Shown here: piece by piece, positions 54,940 to 64,000 of the stretch
Layout: each line of letters starts with the position of its first letter
Position numbering within the stretch: the stretch's first letter is position 1
Assembly (NCBI GenBank): GCA_027625915.1
Contig: JANTQA010000026.1
Span: 1,922,001-1,986,000 of the forward strand
Reading direction: 5' to 3'
DNA: 64,000 nucleotides
DNA from: Anaeramoeba flamelloides
Lineage: Eukaryota > Metamonada > Anaeramoebidae
Notes under the pieces: model-generated
What the model saw: the letters and a program-made list of their open reading frames with translations, nothing else
Databases searched by the model: none
What the model was told of the DNA's origin: nothing
Made by a program: the position numbers and the translations under genes

Positions 54940-57900
54940 ATGAGCGAGGTTACTGAATTAATTTTAAATGAAATGTTGATGCTAGAGCAAATTTATTTTG
55001 ATAATTACCAAAATGTTACGATCAAATCAAAAGAAAGTGAATCGTTTATTGCTTCAATCAAAATTAATCCTTATGTTCACAAAATTTCTGTTGAAAAACA
55101 AATTAGCGCAACAATATCTATCGGGTAAATAATATTTTGGCTTTTTTAATTTGGATCATTTCTTCAATAATTTCGAGAAAGGGTTGCAACTAGTCTAAAT
55201 TTTTCGGAACAAACATCACCTTTGTTTCAACTATTTTCCAACAAGAAAAAATAAAAAAAAAAAAAAACAAGAAAAAAAATAAAAAAAAAATCAAGTCATA
55301 AAGAAAGTATTTCTATTTTCTTTTTGGAATTTTTTGTTAATAAAAAATAGACAACTTCAAATCACAATTATTCGGTCTTTTGTTATTCAAAAAAATACTT
55401 TCTCCAAATTGATAAACTTCCCCTCAAAAAAAAATACAACAATTTCTGATCCAACCACCAATTTATTTTTCTTTTGAAAACTAAAAGACTCTTTTTTGTA
55501 AAAACAAAAACAAAAACAAAAACAAAAAACTATTAATAAAACAAAAACAACAAATAAAAAAAAAAGATGGCCAAGTGACTATCCAGCAAATGTACCTATT
55601 TATAAATTTACACAAACTGAAGGTCTTACAACAATAAATGTTGAAGAAATTGAAAAGTTAACAAAATTTTTTAGTTTAGAATTGAAAGGAAGAATCCAAG
55701 TTTTTTATGTGATTCAAAAAGTGACTGATTTTTTGGTTAAAATCGGAGACGAGTCTTTTTCCTTTTTAAATAATATTTCAACAACAAATGGAAATTTAAA
55801 TCAAGAAATTTCTCCATTAAAATTTTTACAAACACAAAAAATCTTTACAAGATCAATTACTACTCCCTTTTCTGGTTATTGGAGAACAGAAGATGGGGAA
55901 GGAAAAGGGGAAGGCCAGGAAAACGAAAAAGAAAAGAAAAACGAAAAGGAAAAAGAAAAAAAAGAAGAAGGCTTTGAAATAATGAATGAAAAGGAAATTG
56001 ACAAAGGAATAGGAATGGAACTAGGAAAAGAAAAAGACAATTATAACGAAGGAGGGTTTGAAGAAATTGGAGTGCAAGGGCAAGGACAAGGGCAAACAAC
56101 AATGGGCACAGGATTTTCGATTCTAAAAAAAACCTTACAAGATAATACTGTTGAATCGCAACAAAACAAAGATCCAGTTTATTCTGATCTCACTTCTTCG
56201 TTAAGTCCTTTTAATTTTTTTGATAAAAAAAAAGTAATCCGAGATGCTGAAAGGATAGCCTTTCAAGAAAGGAGAGAATTTGAACAGGAGTTGGTTGAAC
56301 AAAGACAAAGAGAAAAATTATTACAAAAGCAACAACAACAAGAAAGGATCGAAAAATTAAAACAACAGCAACAACAAATAAAACAGCAAATAGAGCAAAA
56401 ACAAAGCGAAGAAAAGGATAAAAAAAAAGAAAAAGACAAAGAAAACGAAAAAGAAAATGAGAAAGTCAATGAAAAGGTAAAAGAAAAAGAAAAAGGAAAA
56501 GAAAAAGGAAACGAAAAAGAAACGAAAAGAGAAAAAGGAAAAGATCAAGAAAAAGAAAATAAACAAGAACAAAAAAATAAACAAGAACAAGAACAAGAAC
56601 AAGAACAAGAACAAGAACAAGAACAAGAAATAATTATCGAGGATGATGAGGAAGAAAAAAAGTTTAAATTACAGCAACAGATTATCGAAGAAAAAATAAA
56701 AAACGAACAAAAGATCTATGAAAAACAATTTAATTCTCCAAGTATAAATCTAGATTTGACTGGAAATAAAAATCCAAAAAGATATGAAAAAACAGTTAAT
56801 TTTGGGGATTTAACTTATTCTTTTCAGAAAAAGCAAACAAATAATTTCAAGGGATACAATCGAAAATTTAAAAGTGTTGATAATCTCCATCGTTTAAGCC
56901 GTAATTTGAGTCTTGGATCAATTTCTAGTTCTGACTCATTAATAACGAACGAAATATGTGAAAAGGATTGGGATAACAATAGCAACAATTTGAACATAAC
57001 CATAAATAGAAATGGAAATGGAAATGGAAATGGGAATGGGAATAGAAACAGAAATAGAAACAGAAACCAAAATCGAACCCATAATAGAAATAAAAACAGG
57101 AACAGGAATAAATTAAGAGGGATTAACCGAAGTGAAAGTGTTGGGATGAATGGATTTAATTTTGAAAATAAACATAAGTTAGGAAGAATCACACGATCAA
57201 GTTCAAGGCTGAGTGACATCTCACAAAAGAATATTGATTTTTATTTTAATACAAAAGATATTGATGAAGATTATTCAACAAGCGACATCTATGGAAATTC
57301 AAAAAGCGAGAATAGTGATAATACCCCAAATTTTTTAAAAATAAACCAAACAATAAAACACCCCACAAAAAAGAAAATGAAAGGGAAGGAAATTCAAACT
57401 AAAAACACAAGCAACAATAAAAAGAAAGGGAAAGAGGAGAATTTAAAAAATAATTCAGAAACAAATAATAAGAATGAAGGTGAGGGTGTTTATAACCGAC
57501 TGATCGGAGGAATTACATCAATATTTAGGAAAAAGGGAGGAAAGGGAAAAGAAGAAATTACAAAATCGATTAATACTGAAGAAAAAGAGGGTAAACAAGA
57601 AAAAGAAAATAAACAAGAAAGCAAAGGAGAAGAAAATCAAGAATCAGCAATAAATGATAATAGTATTAATGATCCCGAAAAGGAAGAAAAAATAGAAGAT
57701 TATGAAGAAGAGGGTAAAGAGGAAGATGATTACGAAGAGGAAGATGATTATGAATATGATGAAGATGAAGGTAAAGGAGAAGATGAAGAATATGACGAAG
57801 AATATGAAGAAGAAGGAGAGGGCTATTGTGAAGATAATGATTATAACGATGATTATTATTCTGAAGAAAATTATAATTATGAAGGAAAATATTTAAGCAA

Positions 57901-60900
57901 ATTCCCAACATCTCTGAGCTCTCAAAGTTTTGATAATGATTATGATAAAAGTGAAATAAAAGGCGTATCATTAAGAGAATGGAAAACACAAAGAAAATTT
58001 GTTACTGAAGTGTTTAATAATTTGTATCAGGCAACAACTCAAAAAAGGAATCTTGAAAGTGTCTTATATCAAGAATTAAAAAAATGGAAAACATTTGACG
58101 ACATAAATGCAACAAAATTTAAAAAATCCAAGTCTGAAATAATGAACAAATGGAATTTAGATCAAAAAGTTCTCAGAAAGGAATCCAGATTTAGACATGA
58201 TTTTGAAGAAATTGAAACATTGGGGGAAGGTGGCTCAGGAAGGGTTGTTAAGGCATGTTATAAAATTGACAAACAAGAGTATGCAGTAAAAATGGTCCCA
58301 TTAACGGGATCGAAAAAAATGAATAATAAATTATTAAGAGAAGTCCGGGTGCTTTCCGGATTAACACATCAAAATATTGTGAGATATTATCAAGCATGGA
58401 TTGGTGGTTTGAATTATTATTTAGCACCACAATCCGAATTAAATGAAAATTTGGAAAATCAGAAATTACAAAATCCAAACAATTATGAAAATTCAGATCA
58501 AAAAACCAACAAACTTAAAAAAAAACAAAACACAAAAAATAATGATATTTTGGATTTTATCGACTTTGGTGGGCAATTAAATAACGATTCAAGCAATGAA
58601 AATAATTCTGCATCGAATTCTGATAATGAATCATCTTCAGCTGAATCGTCTCAATATTCCGATAACTTTTCATCAAAAAGACAATTTACAAATCAAGATG
58701 TCATTTCAAATTTAAATCCTTCAATTTACGCTACAACTTCGTCTTCAGAATCCGATGATAATCAAAAAAATGATGAAGATAATGATTATAATGATGAATA
58801 CTATAATGACGAAAAAGAAGAAGGGGAAGAAGAATATTATTATGATGATAAAAATGAGGAAGAAGGTGATGAATACGACGAAGAATATGAGGACGATGAA
58901 GAAGAAGAAGAAGAAGAAGAAGAATACGGAGAAGAAGAAGAAGAAGAAGAATATGGAGATGATGACGAAGACGAAAACGACGATGACGATTATACTTTAA
59001 ATACTGACAAAAAGAAAAACAATAATGAAATTTATGATTATGGATATAATGAAGATTATTTTGAAAAAAAAAAAAAAACGAAAAAAAAAAAAAAAGTGAC
59101 GAATATTATGATTTTCTGACCAATGATGACAAACTTTTTAGTTCAAGTTCAAATGATTTTGATGGAGATGAAAATGATTCTGATCAGGATGATATTAATA
59201 AAAGATATTTGTTTATTACTATGGAATACTGTCACAAAACATTAAGGGAATTTATTGATGGAAACGAAGCACAAAATGAAGAAGTTTTATGGAATATTTT
59301 TAGACAAATTGTAGAAGGACTTGTTCACATTCATTCTCAAGATATAATTCATAGAGATTTAAAGCCAGATAATATATTTATTAATCCAAATCATGTCGTG
59401 AAAATCGGTGATCTTGGATTGGCAGCACAAAGAATAATACCCGAAAATCCAAAAATCATACCTATATCAACTGCACAAAAAACGAAAAAAAAATTTGATT
59501 CGCAAATAAAGGGAGAGGATCTTGATGACAACAATGATGATGATGATGATGATGATGATAATGGTGGTCACGAAAACGATGACGATGATGACGACGAAGA
59601 AGATAACGATGATGAACCAAATAATAAAAATAACAAAAACAATAACGATAAAGATAATGAAAAAAGTAAAAGAGATCTCAAGAAAAATTTATTAAATTAT
59701 GAACAAGATCTTGAAAAGGAGCAAGAAATCAATCAAAAGGAATATTTAAATGATTATAATCATAAAAGAGGACTAACGATGACAAGCGAGGCATCTGGCA
59801 TTGCAGGGACTGCGCTTTATGTCTCTGAATATGCGATGAAAACACCCAATAACATCACATACGAACGGGATATGTATGCGTTGGGTGTAATTTTTTTAGA
59901 GATGTGGTATTGGTTTGAAACGCTTCATGAAAGAGTCAAAATATTGACAACACTTAAAGTAGAAAAACGGCTACCTAAAGATTTTGAAGAAAAGTTCCCC
60001 AGACAAGAAAAAATCGTCAGGGCATTAACATTAAACCCCCCAGACAAGATCCCCACTGCACTAGAATTATTAAAAAGTGATTATATTCCACCGCGAATTG
60101 GTGACGATTCTGTTGACATTGCCATTCGGACGATTGCGGGCAATTCATTTTTGGAAAGAAAGAAATTTCAAAAGTTAACTGATTCCCTGTTGAGACAGCA
60201 AAAGGATGAATTTGGGCAAAATCTGAAAAAAAACAAAAGGCAAATTGAATCTACAATTTTTTCGCCGATCAATGGAATTATATATGATAACAATAAACAT
60301 AAAAATAAAAGCAACCCGTTTCTTAATAAGCAAAAGGAAATAAAAAATACCATTATATTGAATAAAATCTATGATCATTCAAAGCTAAGACAAGAGATTA
60401 AGGCGAATTTGATCAAACTGTTTGAAATCACGGGTGCCATTGAGATCAATATTCCGACTTTCACGCAGTTTTTCCATTTGCCCTTCCAAAACTCATTGAA
60501 TAAGGAACTGATCGATCGAAACGGGCAATTATATTCGTTGAAAAACGATGCCTTATTAAATTTTGCACAGTTTATCATTTCACAAAACATTTACGACTTG
60601 AAAAGAATGACTCTGTGCAATTTATTGGACAAGGAATTAAACAATAATGAAAAATTTCGGTTTGACATTATCGGGCCGAATAAATTCCATTCGCAACTAC
60701 CCGATTTTGAAATTTTGAACACGTTTTTAAAATATCTAATCGATTTGACAAAGCAATTTAATTTGCTTTCAGTGGGATTTGAATCGTTCCCGATAATCAA
60801 AATTAATAATATCGATTTTTTACGATCCATTCTGTCGTATTACCAAATATCCTTTGACCAGACGAATTTAATTTTTGAATATTACAAAAACAAATCACGA

Positions 60901-61779
60901 GTCAATAAAAAAAAAAAAACAGATCCAATGCCCCTCTCAAAAAGAGAGCAATTATTTTTAAGAGAATTTAGCTCCTTCATGGGCCCCCTGAAGGATATCA
61001 TCACGCAGATCATCAACAAAACGAAAAAATATCCCAAGGCGTATCAGTACACTTTAGAAATTGAATCGCTTTATAACCATTTGTTGCAAATGGGCATCAT
61101 CGATTACATTTATTTTGATATTGGATTAAAAGTTGAAAATATTGAATACTATAACAGTAATGTTTTCCAAATGTTCATCTGCTTCAAGCCGACAAAAACG
61201 AAAAATCAATTAAATTTTAATCATTTTGTTGATTACTTCCAGAAAAACTTTTTGGAAATATACTCCAAAATACAGATATCGGCACATTCCTCCAATCATA
61301 GGGAAATCCAAATCCAAATCGGCAATGGCGCCAGATACAATAAATTATTGAAAAACTTGTGCCAAAAGCAAAAATACCCTCTCGGGGTCGGAATGTCGCT
61401 TGAAATTGAAACCATAATAAAAATTTTCAAGGCCCTGCAATTCCAAAATTCGCCCTTACTGCTACAAAAAACTTTGAAAACCATAGACGTCATGATCGTC
61501 ACACTAAATGACAATACAACAATAGACCGCCTTCTGTTAACAGATAAATTTAGAAATGCAGGCATCAAAACAGAAATGCTGCTATCAGAAAACTATGACT
61601 ACGATTGGCAAATAAATAATGCTAAATTGAAAGGTGCGAATTTCATAATCATAATTAAGAAAGACCAAAACCAGACTAGATACAAACTGAAAAATAGATT
61701 CACCAACGAAGAAACTGAAATACAAAGTAAAGATATAGTTAGAACTGTATATACTTTAATAAAAAAATATCAAAAATAA
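54940..61779 (+). CDS. GCN2: GCN2 eIF2-alpha kinase (RWD, kinase, HisRS-like), with an apparent frame slip
   Basis: GCN2 senses uncharged tRNA and ribosome stress and phosphorylates eIF2-alpha. Exon 1 (54940-55124) begins the RWD domain (MSEVTELILNEMLMLEQIYF); exon 2 starts at 55567 (GWPSDYPANVPIYKFTQTEG). A low-complexity linker of about 850 residues follows. The kinase N-lobe has GEGGSGRV and YAVKMV (58.22-58.3 kb), then an acidic insert, MEYCHKTLREFIDG, HRDLKPDN (about 59351), KIGDLGLA (DLG in place of DFG), a second acidic insert, and GTALYVS. A HisRS-like domain runs from about 60.3 kb (IFEITGAIEINIPTF-type start) to the anticodon-binding-like end at 61779. The C-terminal dimerisation/ribosome-binding domain seems absent. 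The frame shifts by -1 in two A15 runs (59064-59095): the first frame ends at 59119, and the second is open through SDEYYDFLTNDDKLFSS before its first ATG at 59221. The coding potential is about 2,130 residues. Confidence 0.92.
55125..55566 (+). other. Intron of GCN2
   Basis: 442 bp, donor GTAAAT, acceptor AAAAAG, phase 2 (GG + A = Gly). It splits the RWD domain just before the YPxxxP motif, joining ATISIG to WPSDYPANVP. The 3' part is rich in A-runs and a (CAAAAA)n stretch near 55504-55527. Confidence 0.8.
59064..59096 (+). other. Two A15 homopolymers at the GCN2 frame slip
   Basis: Fifteen A, then CG, then fifteen A followed by G. The upstream frame reads only Lys/Thr codons and stops 23 bases later; the frame set back by one continues into the kinase C-lobe. 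The second run ends A-AAA-AAG, a classic -1 slippery heptamer, but one A lost in assembly or sequencing would look the same. Confidence 0.7.
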
Positions 61780-62224
61780 TAATAATAATTTTTTTTTTTT
61801 ATTTTTTTTTTATTTTTATTAATTTAATTAATTGCCATTCAATCTAAAAGAATCATTTGATTTAAAATCACTTTGCTCAAATAATATAAACCAAGGCAAT
61901 TCATTTTACATTTATATTTAGAAACAATTCGGATGTGTTTGTGAATATATTTTTAATTTTAATTGTCTAAATATCTATTTATATATATATATATATTACT
62001 TTTAATCCTATTAAACTTTTTTATTTTTTTAAATTCATAAAATTTTTTTTTTTTTTTTTTCCATTCATTAAATTAAAAAAAAATTAATTATATTCCTTTT
62101 ATTTTTTTCATTTTTTAAAATGTAATTTAAATTTTTAATAATTTTTAAAAAATAAAAAAATTTCATAAAACTTTTATTTAAATATAATTCTACCTTTCTT
62201 ATTAAATAAAGATGTCAATTTTCC
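61780..62224. other. 3' flank of GCN2
   Basis: T- and A-runs and a (TA)n run at 61979-61996; nothing else up to SINE copy 2. Confidence 0.55.
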
Positions 62225-63035
62225 GAGAACTGATAATAGACCAGTGAGAAAGTGCCAAAATATTCATACAAAACCCAGGAGTTCAATTCCTGTTAATTAC
62301 ATTATTTACTGAAAGCTTATCTTTTTCTCAAAAAGTTAAAAAAACCACAAGGCTGTGATTGTAATTAAAAATTGATCTGATATTTCATAAAAATATCTAA
62401 TTCTTTAATGAAATTCGTCTGAACGATTCAAATCATTGTATATATTATTACCTTGTATAAGAATTGGAATAAATATTCTCTCGATTTATCGAGTGAATCT
62501 CATTCTTGAGAGAATTGACAAGATATGCTCTATTACTTGATTCAACCAGTATTTTGAGTTTGAATCAGGAAATTCAAGAATTTCCTTCAAGTTTTGTAGA
62601 GTGCTATTGGGTGTTGTAGTATTCCTATGAGTTTTTTTTTTTAATTTAAGAAATGTAAAGAAAATTTAAAAAATTTTAGTTTTTTTTTTTAGTGTAGAAA
62701 AAAAACATTAGTGCTTTTCTAAAATTCAAAAGATTGAAGAAAAATCAAAGTTTATTTTTATTTTTTAAAAATTCAAAAAAAGTTAGAGGTGTTTTTTATA
62801 TTTAATACTTGATTTTCTTTAGAAAACTGAGAATTTTTCCCATCAAAGAAAAAAAAAAAAAAGTTCCTTGATTACTCAAAATTCAAAAAAAAAATAGAGT
62901 AAAATCTCAAATTTTCTTATATTCTTTCTAAATTATAGAAACTCTTAAAAAAAAAGAAAAAATTCAATTTGATCAATTTTAAAATTTAAAAATATACCTG
63001 TAAGTCCTACCTCAAGTAGGAAGATAATATATTAA
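62225..63035 (+). mobile_element. tRNA-derived SINE, copy 2, split by array H8
   Basis: The body (62225-62585) parallels copy 1: GAGAACTGATAATAGACCAG head, B box GAGTTCAATTCC (62279), CACAAGGCTGTGATTGTAAT, ATCTAATTCTTTAATGAAAT and GAATTGACAAGATATGCTCT. After GGAAATTCAAG the hairpin array begins (about 62590). Downstream a TCCTACCTCAAGTAGGA stem-loop (63005-63021) with ATAATATATTAAAA looks like the missing 3' end. It is more diverged than copy 1. Confidence 0.75.
62590..62960. repeat. Hairpin array H8 (3' end of SINE copy 2)
   Basis: Edge units GTAGAGTGCTATTGGGTGTTG (about 62597) precede degenerate type-B and type-A palindromes (62630-62710, 62710-62780, 62885-62950). It is the only array found in a SINE rather than a LINE. 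Confidence 0.65.
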
Positions 63036-63394
63036 AATGATTAAACCACTAATTGTAAACTACAAAAAATCTAATTTATTTCATATAGTTTGAAGTATTT
63101 CCAAACTTTCAAACACATTAAGACAATTTTAAAAACATTCAATCACTTCCTAACACTTTTAAAAGGGAAATAAGTTGTAAAAGTGAAAATATTTACTAAC
63201 GTCAAGAGATTTTTTGTTAAGTGATTTCAAAAAAATTATTTACTTTGTTTTTATTTTATTGTTGTAATATGGAATATCTGGATTTTAAGATTTTTTGCCA
63301 TAAAGCAGGACTTTTAATGATTTTTTTAATATTATCATAAATTAAGTTGAAATAATTGAATAATAATGGACTAGAGATATTTTAAAACAGTGTC

Positions 63395-63645
63395 ACTTTT
63401 TTTAGGAGATAATCAGAATTAAAACTTTGAAAGTATTGTATTTTATTAAAGTGAAAACTTTTTTTTTGAAAAAAGTATTATTATTCACACCCCAGCCTCT
63501 ACACTACATTGAAGGTTGAACCCTCACTTTTTTAAATCACAAAACTTTCAAAAAGTATTAATTCTGAAAAATTTTTGAATTTATTAAAATAGAAAACTTG
63601 ATAAAAGTTAGAAAAAAAAATCTTCACTTTTTTTAAAACAACTCT
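63395..63645. repeat. R4 foldback repeat, copy b
   Basis: Matches the 14.76-15.03 kb repeat in order: AGAATTAAAACTTTGAAAGT, TAAAGTGAAAACTTTTTTTT, TTCACACC, CCTCACTTTTTTAAATCA, AAAACTTTCAAAAAGT and TAATTCTGAAAAA. It is followed by a small GC-rich palindrome, GTCCGGCGGAC (63646-63656). Confidence 0.65.
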
Positions 63646-64000
63646 AGTCCGGCGGACCTCAATTTTTATAAGAATTCTTTCATTATAAATCCAATTTTGA
63701 TACATTTCATTTTTGATTTTATTCGTTAAAATAACTATTAGAATTATTAGAATAAAAATGCCCGGTCTTTCAGTTCTTCAAACAATTAATAAAAGTGGCT
63801 TATTGTAAAAATAATCCCAAGTCAATAATCTCTAAAATATCAAATAATTTTTATTCTTAGAAATCTGAAATAATTCATTTAATTTACCAAGCTAATTTCG
63901 TGTTTACAGAAATTATTTTGAGTATTTTATTTTACCAAAATTCTATTTTTGAATCTATTATCAGATTAAAAACTTTTTAAAAATCAATGGCAATTTAAGG

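Noticed and set aside
54940-61779. GCN2 as two separate genes, or as a pseudogene
   Set aside because: The halves are complementary parts of one kinase domain, motifs are kept in both, and only a single slip in an A-run separates them.

Overview
The window is eukaryotic nuclear DNA of extreme A+T richness. Genes are sparse (six recognisable protein genes in 64 kb), spliceosomal introns reach 4.8 kb, and the proteins carry long Lys/Glu/Asn/Asp runs (KEKE, NENE, QEQE). Standard stop codons are used. This composition together with GCN2, ATG4, VPS50/syndetin, MED21 and a divergent beta-tubulin fits a free-living amoeboid protist. An Anaeramoeba-like metamonad is my best guess from the style of the low-complexity tracts, but the sequence alone does not prove it.

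Genes, left to right: MED21-like Mediator subunit (2582-3238, one intron); divergent beta-tubulin (10746-16716, one intron of 4,675 bp); VPS50/syndetin, a tethering-complex subunit (about 21.9-25.3 kb); the autophagy cysteine protease ATG4 (about 30.2-42.6 kb, six visible exons, with a roughly 600-residue Lys-rich insert); a coiled-coil protein of unknown role on the minus strand (47006-48478); and the eIF2-alpha kinase GCN2 (54940-61779, one intron and one apparent frame slip in a poly-A run). They are unrelated housekeeping functions (transcription, cytoskeleton, endosomal recycling, autophagy, nutrient stress) with no sign of functional clustering.

The rest is mostly transposon-derived. 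There is one Tc1/mariner copy with 25-bp inverted ends; two copies of a roughly 170-bp TTAA-flanked MITE, one with its unoccupied duplicate site 2 kb away; a Harbinger-like hairpin MITE; several foldback families, three of them nested like Russian dolls in the tubulin intron; at least seven 5'-truncated copies of one LINE family; and two copies of a tRNA-derived SINE sharing the LINE 3' end.

The most unusual feature is a family of 0.1-0.5 kb arrays of palindromic modules, each bounded by GTTAGGTTTT and its complement AAAACCTAAC and often edged with 10-bp units such as CACTTGACGG or GTAGAGTGCC. Essentially every array lies inside or at the 3' end of a LINE or SINE copy, and five occupy the same place, just upstream of the element's terminal stem-loop and A-tail. 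I know of no described element with this behaviour. All homologies come from reading the sequence; no database search was run.
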